A stretch of DNA of 64,000 nucleotides from Eunapius fragilis (Eukaryota; Porifera; Demospongiae; Spongillida; Spongillidae). Both the position numbers and the translations under genes were made by a program. The stretch is from positions 10,736,242 through 10,800,241 of the forward strand of contig OY811971.1 in assembly GCA_963681505.1 (NCBI GenBank), in the 5' to 3' direction. Positions within the stretch are counted from its first letter, which is position 1, and each line of letters opens with the position of its first letter. Below, piece by piece: positions 10,884 to 24,100 of this stretch. The notes beneath the pieces are model-generated. The model worked only from the letters and a program-made list of their open reading frames with translations. It searched no databases and had not been told where the DNA came from.

Positions 10884-12424
10884 CAGATGCGGCAGAGATA
10901 ATATATAGAGGGATTGGCAACGAGTTCACTTAACGCTAATTAACGCGTGCCATTCACACGTGAATCCATAGAAATTTCCTGTAGCCTTGTACAGGCACTT
11001 TGAGTATGAAAAGCTAGACATAAGTCCACTGATCTGACAACCAGTTTTGCTTTATTCCTCAATCAACTATAATCCTATAGGAATGGATTGGCATTGACCT
11101 TTGGGTGATATGGTTTACTAGCTTAATCCTTGCTAACTTACAAGTTACAAAAGTCATATTTATATCCTGTAGGCTTCACAACCATGCAGCACTAATTGCA
11201 TTGATACAGAGCCACCATAACTTGGTGCACTGTGAACCTTACTAACATGTAGTGGCCTGTTCCAGTAAAAGAAGTGGGGTTTGGGCATGTGGAGGTGTTG
11301 GGGGGGGGGGGGGTTGCTAATTTGGCGGTATTTATAGTTACAGTAAAGAGTGGGAGGAGGGAAGATGAGAGTCACAGGACTGTTTTTCCTTTTGTGCAGT
11401 TATGCATTATCCAAATTCCACTCGATCCAGACCCCCCTTCACAGTGCACCAGCTCCTGAACCCATTCCATTACATCACAACTGCTCCTGTTGAATCCCTT
11501 TGTCCCACCCCCCCCCCCCACACACACACACACTCTTCCAAGCAACAATAAATCCCATCCCCTCACCACAGATGACAAATGGGATTGTGTAGGGGGTATT
11601 TTAAGGTTACATTCGAGATGGGTGTGAGGAGTAGAGTAGGATCGTTTGAAACCAATTGGACTTTTAAGCAGTAGTGGTTGCATGCTAAACTTTTATACAC
11701 ATTCAAGAAGGGAACAACACACAAGACGGTAATAAAAGCTGGATAGAGCAGGCTAGTGGTAGTACTCAACGATCAAGAAACAGACTATTCTCGCGAGGCT
11801 GTGGGCGCTCGCCGTTCTTTTGCGAATAAATTCACCTTCCCTTCGAAAAAATGCAGGTTGTCAACCAAACGCGTGGTGCACATCACTATACTTGGACGCT
11901 AAAATGTAAGGAATGTGCTACAAGCCAGTATAGGTTTTATAGTACTAACTTGCTTAGCAATGACTACACTGTCCCACAAGATTTGCATACACGATATGTT
12001 ATACGGGTGGTTCTGAGCGCGTTATTGGCAAAACAAGAATGGCACGCTAAAATACAACCATTTTTAAGTTGGGGTAACGGATTTCAGAAAGAACAACCCG
12101 TCGATTCACTAGATACTGTCCCACAAAAAAGAGCGCACCCAACATTGGAAATTTTCGCTTAACTTGGACAAAAATAAAATGACGCGGAGAACTCTCGATC
12201 CTGAAAAACTTGTTAAAATACACATACACAATAACCTGCTTGCGTACTACAGTGAAACGTGCCTATCCATCTTTGTTCCAAAACGCCAGCGAATTTTCGT
12301 ACCCCTTTCACACTTCGATGTACGTGTGATTCACAGCAGGTCGGATGGCACACATAAAATTGCAAATATCTATGGCTCACGTGACGCGTTGCCAATCCCT
12401 CTATATATTATCTCTGGATGCGGG
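10884..12424. mobile_element. Possible 1.5 kb TIR element
   Basis: The left end 10884-10975 and right end 12345-12424 are inverted copies. They share 'AATATATAGAGGGATTGGCA' and a weaker inner part around 'CACGTGA(A/G)(T/C)CCATAGA(A/T)AT'. The interior has a G-tract (about 11299-11312), a C-tract with a (CA)n tail (about 11508-11533) and open frames without recognisable homology (such as 11851-12162). No target duplication was identified. A similar end fragment may occur near 46130-46150. Confidence 0.5.
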
Positions 12425-14021
12425 GAAATATATAATATTCTCTTATAGATTTTTTTCTATGGAAAAGATGATTAATAATACTCCAATCATTATAGATGAA
12501 ATTGGAAAAGTAAAGAATCAGCAGGCATATACAATTGTCGTATTGTAACTTTTAAAAGCCAGCTCATTTAAGTTTTAACGATGTGCCTCAGCATTCAAGG
12601 TACAGTTCCGATTTACACTATAGCCTATAATTAATAATGGATGCAAAAGCGAATGTTATACAAACAATTTTATACACCGAAAATCAACACAGTGGTATAA
12701 GTAGTGCGATCGACCAGGAATTACATAGAAAAACAAAGGGCACGTGGCGCAGCATGTTAGCGGAATTGTCCGACAATACGAGCCTGTATAAAACTCCATA
12801 GGGCAGTCGCAAATACGTACTGAGTTTTAAGGTGATAGGGTACCCTCCTGGAATTTGAAAAAAAATCATACTAGCTTGTAGCCTGAGAGCATCTTAGAGG
12901 ACCGTATCATTTTGACAGTTATTAGATGAGCAGTAAAAATGGTACAAATATTCTAAGAACAAAACTTTATAATTGGTTTGTTGAAAACTGTAGTGCTTAA
13001 AAATCACCAAATTTGGAGGATAAATATGAAATAATATCTTCTTTCGTTTGGTGCATTCGTTTCAAAACGGAGCAGTAGGTTTGTGCCAAAGCTTATACTA
13101 ACCATCGTTTCAGGGTCAACTAATTAGGCTACTCATGGATTACTCATGCTGGGCATTCCAGAACAGCTACTTTATCGTGATTACACGTTCTTCATTACTT
13201 AATTGTCCTTTTGGTGCATCGATAACGTTACTACCCTTTTCCACAAATGTACAGCAATTTTTTACAAAGTTACGCATCCCTGGACGCCATATTTGTACCT
13301 TGAAATTGAAATGTTAATAATAGATAGATTTTCGGTTTTCGGCTATTTAGAAAAAAGTAACTTATTTGAAAACAAGGACAAGATATTTTCCTACACGTAC
13401 GCTCTTCTTGGTGCTTAGCTCCTATCGTAATAATATGCTCAGCACTTGATCATAAGGTCTGTTGTCCTGAATGTGCAGGAAAAAGAGTTTTTACCGTTCG
13501 TATTTCAAGGTGCTCGTAAAACAAGCGGTGCTAGTGTTTCTGCGCGTTATTGAAATGCTATCAAGGTGGCATATCTTAAACAATAAGGTGGATTCTCTCC
13601 GAATTATATACGGTACTTGAACAGAACTACCAATTGTTGATGACGTATTTTAATAATTCAGACCCCAAAATACATGGCGGACTCAAACTGCGCATGCGTG
13701 CGCGAATTACAAGATGGCGGATGCCAAAGTTTAAGGCATTGCGCTCGGTTAAATACGTTACTTATCCAAATGATATCAAGGTGGCATATCTTAAACAATA
13801 AGGTGGATCTTGCCAACTTTTTTTCCAAAAAAACCACGTTATGGGTACTACTACCTTAAATATGAAAAGCTGCAAGAATGATCATTCAAACGACTCTAGG
13901 AGGGAATTATTCCTCAAAATAATCAAGATTTCCGCGCGTCTGTCGTATAGTAAACCGCGTGTTATAAAACGACACTCTGAAGTATAATCCAAAACTACCC
14001 ATACTTCTCCGAGCACCAATA
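12425..14021. other. No gene seen; one repeated block
   Basis: There is no supported gene. The block 'TATCAAGGTGGCATATCTTA', continuing into 'AACAATAAGGTGGAT', occurs twice in the same orientation at about 13560-13597 and 13770-13808, so a roughly 210 bp partial duplication is likely. Confidence 0.5.
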
Positions 14022-14375
14022 GAGGATATGCAACGTTTAAATATTCATAGAGGTCAAAAGGTCGACGGTGAGTGGCTGATAGAAATAGTATAGGAGATTG
14101 TTGCGTTAAAAAGGCTTTCGTGATGTCGCGTCGTGGGGTGTTCAAATAGAAAAGGAAGGTGTCCAATACGCGCGTTTAGTTCTTCACTTTTTTTTTCTTT
14201 TTCCATCTACGTCAACTGGACACTATCCTTTTCTATTTGAACACCCCCAAACGCTGCATTGACCACGCGACATCACGAAAGCCTTTCTAACCCAACAATC
14301 TCCTGTACTATTTCTATCAGCCACTCACCGTCGACCTTTTGACCTCTATATGAATATTTCATATCCTCTATTAGA
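14022..14375. repeat. Foldback repeat (about 350 bp) upstream of SIN1
   Basis: The left arm (14022-14163) and right arm (14217-14375) are inverted copies. They share blocks such as 'TCGTGATGTCGCG', 'TATTTGAACACCCC' and 'GGTCGACGGTGAGTGGCTGA'. About 50 bp including a T-rich stretch form the loop. It ends 320 bp before the SIN1 start codon and could affect the promoter region, but no promoter motif was identified there. Confidence 0.8.
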
Positions 14376-14695
14376 ACTATATATTACTTAGTGACGCGAT
14401 GAAAGGGCTCTATTGATAAACGTACATGACATGTAATGTAGAGCTCGCCGGTGCCCCATATTATAATATAAATTATTTAAGACCAATTAAGTGGGAAGTG
14501 GAAGCTAAGGAACTAATCTCAGCCCATGAGAAGACAGTTCAGCTTGCTTAAGAATAACTAGTAAGTTAGCTCGACGTCGACATACAAATTCATGAACGTA
14601 GAAAGCCGTTATATTTAATTCGATGGAGAATGCATATACGGTACAGGGTGTAGTTTAATTAATTATTTGTTTTGTGGGGCATTGGATAGAATAGT

Positions 14696-15057
14696 ATGGC
14701 GTTCTTCGACGATCCCAAGATGCTGGCCGCCCACATGAGGCATTCATTTATTACTAGTGACACTTCAGGTTAGTAACGCAGAAAGTGGGTCACAAGAAAG
14801 TTTCTGTGGAACGCTTCCTTATGTAAATACTTGTAGCCTGTAGGTTTGATCATCGGTTTGTTCGAGGCGTGCTTGCTACGTTGTACCGCATCACACACCC
14901 ATGCTTATTGTGTACTCCTGTCGCCGGCAGGGATGTCCGAACTGGTTATGGTGAACGAAGACATCGACAAGGAGATTAAAAGCGACCACAGCTTCCAGAA
15001 GAGATCTATCAGACATGTCCAACTATAGTAAGTACGTGCACCAGCTGTCGTGCCTCG

Positions 15058-15107
<50 letters not shown>

Positions 15108-18100
15108 TCACAAGTATTACATGTGCATGTATAACTTACTACATGTAGCACTCATCAATATACATGTAGAGGTCCTTCGGCCCCTCCCTCCGCCCCCCGG
15201 CCCCTCCCTCTGCCCCCCACCAATTAGGAAATAAAATGGTACGAGTACATGATGAAGATACTTGAAGCGATCGCGGCTACGAAGATATGGACGGTTAAAC
15301 ACGAGACATTTTTACCTGCTTGGGGTCGAGGGGGTAATATGGTATGCTAGCTAGCCTGTGGTATGTGTACTGCTAGTCAGTGGTATAGGTACTGCTAGCC
15401 TGTGGTATAGGTACTGCTAGCCTGTGGTGGGTACTGCTAGCCTGTGGTATAGGTACTGCTGGCCAGTGGTATGGGTACTGCTAGCCTGTGGTATAGGTAC
15501 TGCTAGCCTGTGGTATAGGTACTGCTAGCCTGTGGTATACCTGTAGGTACTGCTGGCCAGTGGTATAGGTACTGCTAGCCTGTGGTATAGGTACTGCTAG
15601 CCTGTGGTATATGTACTGCTAGCCTGTGGTATAGGTACTGCTAACCTGTGGTGGGTACTGCTAGCCTGTGGTATAGGTACTGCTAGCCTGTGATATAGGT
15701 ACTGCTAGCCAGTGGTATAGGTACTGCTAGCCTGTGGTATAGGTACTGCTAGCCTGTGGTATGGGTACTGCTAGCCTGTGATATAGGTACTGCTAGCCTG
15801 TGGTATAGGTACTGCTAACCTGTGGTGGGTACTGCTAGCCTGTGGTATAGGTACTGCTAGCCTGTGGTATAGGTACTGCTAGCCAGTGGTATAGGTACTG
15901 CTAGCCTGTGGTATGGGTACTGCTAGCCAGTGGTATAGGTACTGCTAGCCTGTGATATAGGTACTGCTAGCCTGTGGTATAGGTACTGCTAGCCAGTGGT
16001 ATAGGTACTGCTAGCCTGTGGTATGGGTACTGCTAGCCAGTGGTATAGGTACTGCTAGCCTGTGGTATGGGTACTGCTAGCCTGTGGTATGGGTACTGCT
16101 AGCCTGTGGTATAGGTACTGCTAGCCTGTGGTATAGGTACTGCTAACCTGTGGTGGGTACTGCTAGCCTGTGGTATAGGTACTGCTAACCTGTGGTGGGT
16201 ACTGCTAGCCTGTGGTATAGGTACTGCTAGCCAGTGGTATGGGTACTGCTAGCCTGTGGTGGTGATATACATGTGGTCTGCTATAGCTTATGTTTGCATA
16301 GTTGTTTGAGCACTTTGTTGACCACACCCCTCCAGCAATCCCACTGAACATTTCCCCCGGGTTGTTGGTAAGTCCTACGAAATAGAAGCAAGCCCAACAC
16401 TTAGCGGGAGGCCCCCGCTGAAGAACACCTCAAACATGTTCCAGATCATGGAGGAGAGAAGGTACGTGTGAAGGAGATGGAGTTGGTATGTGGAGGGGCG
16501 TGGCTTGAAGGGGTGGGATTGTTGTCAGAGTTAGCGGGAGGAGGGGGAGGAGGGGGCAGGGTCAGCTACGATTGGAGCAAGTGGAGGATTTGGAGACGAT
16601 GAAGGGGGACACGGCATAAAATGCATAATGTGTGATGTGGCCTGGGCACCTGACGTGCCTGTACAAAGTTCAATGTTGGCGGGTAGTTGGCAGGTAGTGC
16701 CTTTTGTTTTAACTGTAGTGCTGATGGGGTTTTGGGTTGGCACACACACCCTACATGTACATGTACAGTATGGGACACGAAAAAGGTTACGTTCCGTATT
16801 GTTAGCACGCCATATGTACGCTTGTATAGTTTCGAACTACGCTGGTACACACGGAGTTAACACGATCGAGCGCAGGTACGGTATCAATTATCGTGTATGA
16901 ATACGTTTACGTCTGTACTATCGTGCGCATCGTATCTACGCTTACGTAGCTTCTGGAATCAAGCGCAAGAGGAAATAAACCATCACAACGTTGTTAGATT
17001 GGTTTCCGTTCGATTTGGAGACACTTACTTTCTTTTTCTGAAGACTTCAGAACGCATCGCGACAGCTAAAGCGACTCACGATGAACGCGGCGCACAAACG
17101 CAACGGTAGCGTGCAGCCAGGTAGTGCAAACGATGGAATGCGTGTACGCAATCAACACCCACCAACACACCTTACAGACGCAATTTGTACTTCGTATAAC
17201 AGGCTGTAGTCAACACCGCGCAACGATCGTTTTATGTAAACGGAACGTAACCTTTTTCGTGTCTCCTACTGTATTTGCTTGTACAGCGTACGTGTGATTG
17301 CACGTGGTTTCTGTTAAATGTCTGGTTCTATACAGGAGGAAGAAAGCTGTGCAGTGCAAGTCCATAGTATGGCAGGAAGGCATCCCGATGTCATGTGAGT
17401 TTTGTCCCCAGAATAGCGCAAGCAAAACTACATGTACTGGCAGTTCAGTTAATGTACATGTAATGGGTACAATTGTAGTGTAACAGGGTGCGTGCAACGC
17501 GTATGTTGCTACATGTACTTCACAATTATTCTTCACTCCCTCCCTTCCTCCCTCCCTCCTCCCTCCCTCCCTCCCTCCCTCCCTTCCTCCCTCCCTTCCT
17601 CCATCCCTCCCTCCATCCCTCCCTCCCTCCCTCCCTCCCTCCCTCCCTCCCTCCCTCCCTCCCTCCCTCCCTCCCTCCCTCCCTCCCTCCCTCCCTCCCT
17701 CCCTCCCTCCCTCCTTCTGTCCCTCCCTCCCTCCCTCCCTCCCTCCCTCTTTTGTGCCCAGTTGAGCCATCCTTCTTCCAGAAGCGCGACGTGGTGAAGC
17801 GTGATCCTGTGAAGAGGTCCGTCCTGGCCACGTTGCTTGCAGAGTCCAGCAAGCAGGCAGGGAACCCTTTCCTGAAGTACAGCAAGTACAATGGCGATGT
17901 AAGGTTTTACCTGTGACTATAAGATGCATTTCTTCCTGACATACATGTACTAAACAAATTTGTAGTTACTGTGTTCCCATATTTAAACAAGAGCCTTTTT
18001 TTATGGGTGTGGGGCCTATAAGCGGTAACTTATTGTACATGTACGTGTTTCACTTTAAGGGGGAGGGGAGGAGGGGGGAGATAACACATACATGTACATG

Positions 18101-21100
18101 TACGTGTACACACATTTACGTTTTCATTCCTTGTATTGTGAGTTGTATGCATGTACACGTAGAAAAAAAAGTGTTTTTGCGTCACGTTAGAAACACATGA
18201 ATGGTTTGCGTTTGTGTGTACAATAGTACCTTCATGTGGTCAGTAGCACACACAACCCACATTCACAAACTAACACATAATGTACATGTACGTACATGTA
18301 CATGTACATGTGCACATCCACATATACATGTATGCATGTACATACATACTGTACATGTGCACATCCACATACATGTACACACAAACAAACTAACAATATA
18401 CATGTACATGTACATGTACACGTGTCCATGTACGCACACACGCTGTATGGATGCCACTGTACTGTGCACTCCTCTTACTTGTGCCGTTAGAATCATGCCG
18501 CTGGAAGCACGGGCACCTTCTACGTCTACCTCTCCATGGTTAAGGTACATACACGTACTTGTGTGCTCACAACAATGTGTGCACCGTACATTGTGTGTGT
18601 ACATGTGTGTGTGTGCACGTGTGTGTGTGCGTGCGTGCGTGTGCATGTGTATGTGTGTGTGTGCACGTGTGTGTGTACGTGCATGTGTGTGTATGTGTGC
18701 GTGCATGCGCGTGTGTGTGCATGTGCGTGTGTGCATGTGTGTATGTATGTGTGTGTGCATGTGTGTGTATGTGTAATTGAGTATCCTTTTTGGTACGGTT
18801 TATTTTGCAGTGCATGTACATGTATCTCACCTGTGACTGTATTTATTGTAGGATCTGGATCCAATACGAGTCACAATTTTACGTACGTTGGTGCCGTGGC
18901 ATATATTGGTCATGTTGCACATGGACGTGATGTTTCGAATGCACATTAGTGTACCGCACGTGTACACATGTAGATGTACATGTTCATTTAAGCATGCATT
19001 GGTGGGTTTTTGGTAACGTACATGTACATGTATGTAAGTCAATGCATGGAAGAAAGGATCATACCATTACGGGCATATTTTAGCAAGCGCACGATTCGTT
19101 TTTCTGAACGTTTTTCAAATGATTTAGTTGTTGGATGTTAGTTTAATCTCTCTGGGGGTGCTAAAAGAAGTCAGCCAATATACTTGCACGTGTGTTCATG
19201 CGGTGCTTAGAGATGGCACATTGTTGTCATGCGATAACACAGTTCTCATGCGTGTACTATGTGGCAAAACAAATATACATGTATCATAGTACAGCAAAGT
19301 GAAGATAAAACGTGGCATGTTAAAAATTTGAATTCTACGACTCTATGGCTCTATGGTGTTGTACTATATATACATGTATTTGTAGAACAATTTTTGTGTG
19401 AGTTATTAGATGCACGTACACATGTACTGTCGCACACGATATTCAAAATCCTTTCGTAGTCAACTCTACCGTGGAGGATTTGATTGGCCTAACATTCTGG
19501 AAGTACCTGGAAGAGTGCAAAGATGAGCCAGTGGAACTTGTAAGGAGACTCACGCACAGTAATGCAGCAAGAGCACATGATGCACTGCCTATTTCTAACA
19601 ATGCAATCATTTTCCATGTACACCTACATGTACATACATGTACAGTATGCACATGTTAAAAACAGTTGTGCATGTGCATGTATAGTAGTAGTAGTGTTGT
19701 TGTGTTCATTTGTGGAATTGCTACACTTATTAAGCCGCCCAAGTTTGGTGATGTCAGATGATTTGATGATAAGCCCTTGTTTCTTCACTGCTGTGCATAC
19801 ATGTACAGTACGTGTACTTGTGCATTGTACCCATGTGAATGTTGGCATTCCTGGCACATCCCGCATCCAACTACATGTACATGTGCAAAGTAATACAGTA
19901 GGGTTGCTTTTATTTCAGTAATCAAATCACCTGGATGCTGTGTGGGAGCATTACAGCATACATTGTATTCATTAATATTTCAAGCAATGCACTTTCTTTC
20001 ATTGTTTTTGTATAGACGTCTACATGTAGCTTACATGTACATGTACATGTATGTACATGTAAGAATTTAATTCATCAACATGTACATTGTATACATGTAG
20101 GAACACTTTTAGGTACAGTACATGTACATGTACATGTAGGTTGATTTTCTTCATTCGTGGTACACAGCATACATGTACATGCACTTGTGAACCCGGTTCC
20201 TACAATATACATGTACAGTATGTACATGTTCTGTACATGTACATTTAGATGTTCGCAATGAAACTTTTTTTTATGTTGTAAATAGAAATCAGTAGGAAAA
20301 TACGCAGTCATGATAGCTGAAGAAGATGGAGAAATTGAAATGGAACTTCCAGGTATGTAGAATTCTCAAATGTTTTCATGCCACTTGCATTATGTTCTAC
20401 TTAATTCTGGTGTTGTAAAGAGTCACATACAATATACAAGCCCATCCACCCCTCTTTGAGAAATAAGGAGGTTTTTACATGTGTGTAAACATTCTGAAGA
20501 AATCTGCTTGCCATTTTATTTCACAATGTTGAAAACGTTCATGGTAGCATGCACAGTTACGGAGAGACATACATACATGTATGATCATTTAAACATGAAC
20601 CAATGGGGGTGGTACAAGTACTGTACATGTGGTACATGTACATGCACGTGTACATTGTGTACATTGTAACTGCATGTACAATGTACCGGTAAGTTCTTCT
20701 ATTTGCAATGTTTGCAGGTGCGTATATCAGTACCAGCCGTCTACATGTATATTATAGTAGTTCAGTTCGTGCCAGCAGCCCATGATTATACATTTCAGTC
20801 TTCATTAATATCGAGTTTGCAGAGAAACATGTTGGTGTTATTTGAGCATCTACAGTAGTGGTCAAAATAAACTTGACGTTTTTTGTAATGCCGTTACAGT
20901 TGCACGGTCGTTTTAAAAGACCGCACGCTAGTCGAACTGTACTGTACGCGGACGCCTGTAGTTTACACCTAATTAACAAGTTCTTTGATCGCCGTTCGCG
21001 AACACCGTTTGCTGGAACGTTGTCACCGTTCGCGAGAACGTTTCTACACGCGCATTGAGAAGCTTAACGCTTCGCTGATGTTTGCCCTCGCCCACTCTAA

Positions 21101-24100
21101 TTGCTTCCCTTTATTAGCTTCTCGGGTCATTTGACAATAGGCGCTACCGTGGAACTGTCGGTGAAAAGATGTTTCTGGTCATTCTAGCGGTGGTTTGTGG
21201 TTGAGACGCGGTGGTTGTTATCCGACCATTATCGCAACATGAATGTTTTCTTCGCGAGCTAGAAGAAAACATTCATGTTGCGATAATGGCAGATAACAAC
21301 CACTGCGTCTCTAACACAAACCACCGCCAGAAACATCTTTTCGCCGAACAGCGGCTTATCTGCAGCTTCATATATCACAGTAAACCCATTTCTGATTGCT
21401 TTGGACCGCTGTACCAATATTTTTTATGTGAGGAATGTCGAAGCGTTCGTAGTTACGTTGACACATAAACAAAACGTTTTTTTTAAACGGCACGGTGACG
21501 CAACATAGATTTCGTTGACACATAAAGTGTCAATAAGAATTTCTATGTTCTATAAAACGGCGTGGAACGGTACGCTCCTTGAACTATAGTTCTCACACCG
21601 TGCGACTGCAACGGCGTTATAAAAAACGTCAAGTTTATTTTGACCACTACTGTACATGTAAAATGTGTTTTCTCCTATTTGTGAATATAACTTTCACAAT
21701 GCATACCTTAATCAAAACAGTGAAGTGAATTGCTTTCAAGTGGCTACACTTAGCGGGAAAGTACTTTGTACATGCACTCAATTTTCGCATGCGCTTAGTC
21801 TGTCTAATAACGTGTGTGTTTCTATAGTGAAGTCAAAGTACATTTACAATGTGCAGTCTTTACAGTGGATGGTAATGGGTGCGTGTGTGCCATCACATCC
21901 CTAGCCCTTGAAAAGGAAGACAAGATTGCCAAGTTCGGTTTCCAGTATCTTGGGATTGTTCCAGAGGTATGCACGTGTACGGTGCATGTAGGTCATACCA
22001 GGTGTGTACAATGCAGTGTCTCACTGCATAGAGTGCATGTACATGTACATGTACATGTACTGTACTTGTAGCCCTTATCAGCTTAACAGTTCTTTGCACA
22101 TGTACTTGTACACGTGGCAAACTAAAACTACGTGCATACAGTACATGTACATGCACGTGACAAAAGACATTTACATGTACATGTGCTCTGCCCATCTACA
22201 TGTATATGCAAATCTCATTTTTGAGACAAGTGTTACCAAGGATGCAACTATTTTTCTAAATAGGCTGACAAGAAGGCAGATTCGAAAGTAAAGCACATTG
22301 CGGTGAAAGTGTAAGTTGCTGCAGTTAATGTTTTCTACAATACAAATACAATGTATGTACGTGTACAGTATAGATGTACATGTACATGCATGAAGGCATG
22401 CATGCGTTCAGACAGTACATGCCCTACCTCTACATATAGTGTTTCACATACATGTATTGTACAGAGAAGGTACATGTATGTATAGCACATTATCAAATGT
22501 GGTTACATGTGTACATTGAGATATTTCACTTATTCTGTCACATGTACATGTATACATGTACATGTAGTTGGGATTAAATTCCAAACAGTGTTTACTTGTC
22601 TAAGTACATGTACGTATTGTTGTACATGTACTGTACATACATTTTCATGTTCAATTTTAGTGGTCATACATGTATAACCTAGAGTACCTGTAATTGTCCA
22701 CTCATTTCATTAACTGTGGTCAGTTAACCATTTAAATGTACATGTACAGTAAAAATCTAATTAACTGATTAGCAGTTATCTGGTTATAATGTTCCACTGT
22801 ATTCAGGTTGTAGAATATATTATATTACCTTATGCATGTACAGTTGTGTGTTCATATGCATGTACACAACCAATAGTTGTGCTTGTCCAGAGCCTTCCCA
22901 TCAGTTTTGTCATTTCGCTTCTCTTATTTCTTACAAGTAATAAAAACATACTCATCAGAAAGTTGGTGGCATACATGTATAGGATTGGTGGAAGGGAATA
23001 GTGGTGTAAAAAGGAAGGAAACAAGGGTCTAGTAAGAAGGGAAAATGTAGTAGTCCTATATTTCACACCCAAACAACATAATGTCCTACATGTACAAATG
23101 TGCGGACAATTACATATTCCCGTATTATTTGACCCTTGTTTCCTTCCTTTTTAATGAGTACATGTATGGGCTTCTGTTCTACACATGTAATTGTACGTGT
23201 ACGCGTACAGTTGCGCATCTACATGTACATGTGCATGTGCATGTGCATACATGTACATGTATATGTACATGTACATGTTCATTACAAAGGCTACATATAC
23301 ATGTACATGTACTGCCTAGTGCAGTTCTTTGTCTTGTGTACTGATTGCATTTTGCAGCATATTATGCATGCACATAAACTGTATTATAGGTATAACTGTA
23401 TGTGATGCATGTACAATGAGCTACAGTTGGCAAGATATGCTATTCAGTTGATGCTGACACGTACTGGTAACTGTAAAGTTTCCCTTGTCTCAAGGCATTA
23501 TGAGCAAGGAGGCTTCTCAACTATTCTGGTTGACACCATGGATGTGGAAATGGGCGAGATACTTTCCAAAGTGATCAGAAAGCGAAGGCTTCAGATACAA
23601 GGTACAGTACTGTACATGTACATGTACATGTACACATTGACCTGTCACAGTGGTTATAGTACTGGATTCGGTTACTTTTCATGCATGTACATGTATACTG
23701 TACATTAAGCACCCTCACTCGAGGTATGTAATGAGTGAGCCTCAGACCCTTGAGAATGGGCGGCGGGAGCGGTGATCTGGGGGGGGGGGGGGGGGCAGTG
23801 GTCCCTTGCAAACCCCCTGATACATGTATATCTACGTGTATGCCAATGTAACGGGTCTATGCACACTGGTGCCAAGCACGCCGATTAACTCGGGGAGCGA
23901 TCTATGTATAAGCAACTGTTGATGCACGTACAGATACCTCCCTGCTGGTTGGCTGCATTTGCCAACTGGGATGCAGACAGGTACTGGGCCAACCACCTCT
24001 CTCTCTGGTGAAAGGTGCCTTGGACAAAATCCATGGCTCTTAGCGACATGTGCCAAACACGTGCACTGCCACAGAACAGTGCTGTGGTGCTATTTATACA

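Noticed and set aside
15346..16262. CRISPR-like regular repeat array
   Set aside because: Units are directly tandem with no spacers and lie in a eukaryotic intron; it is a minisatellite.
17210..17929. Minus-strand 239-codon GGRE-repeat protein
   Set aside because: It is (CCCT)n read backwards across a SIN1 intron and exon.
18201..18949. Cys/Val/His-rich frames on both strands
   Set aside because: These are translations of the (TG)n tract and (ACATGT)n repeats.
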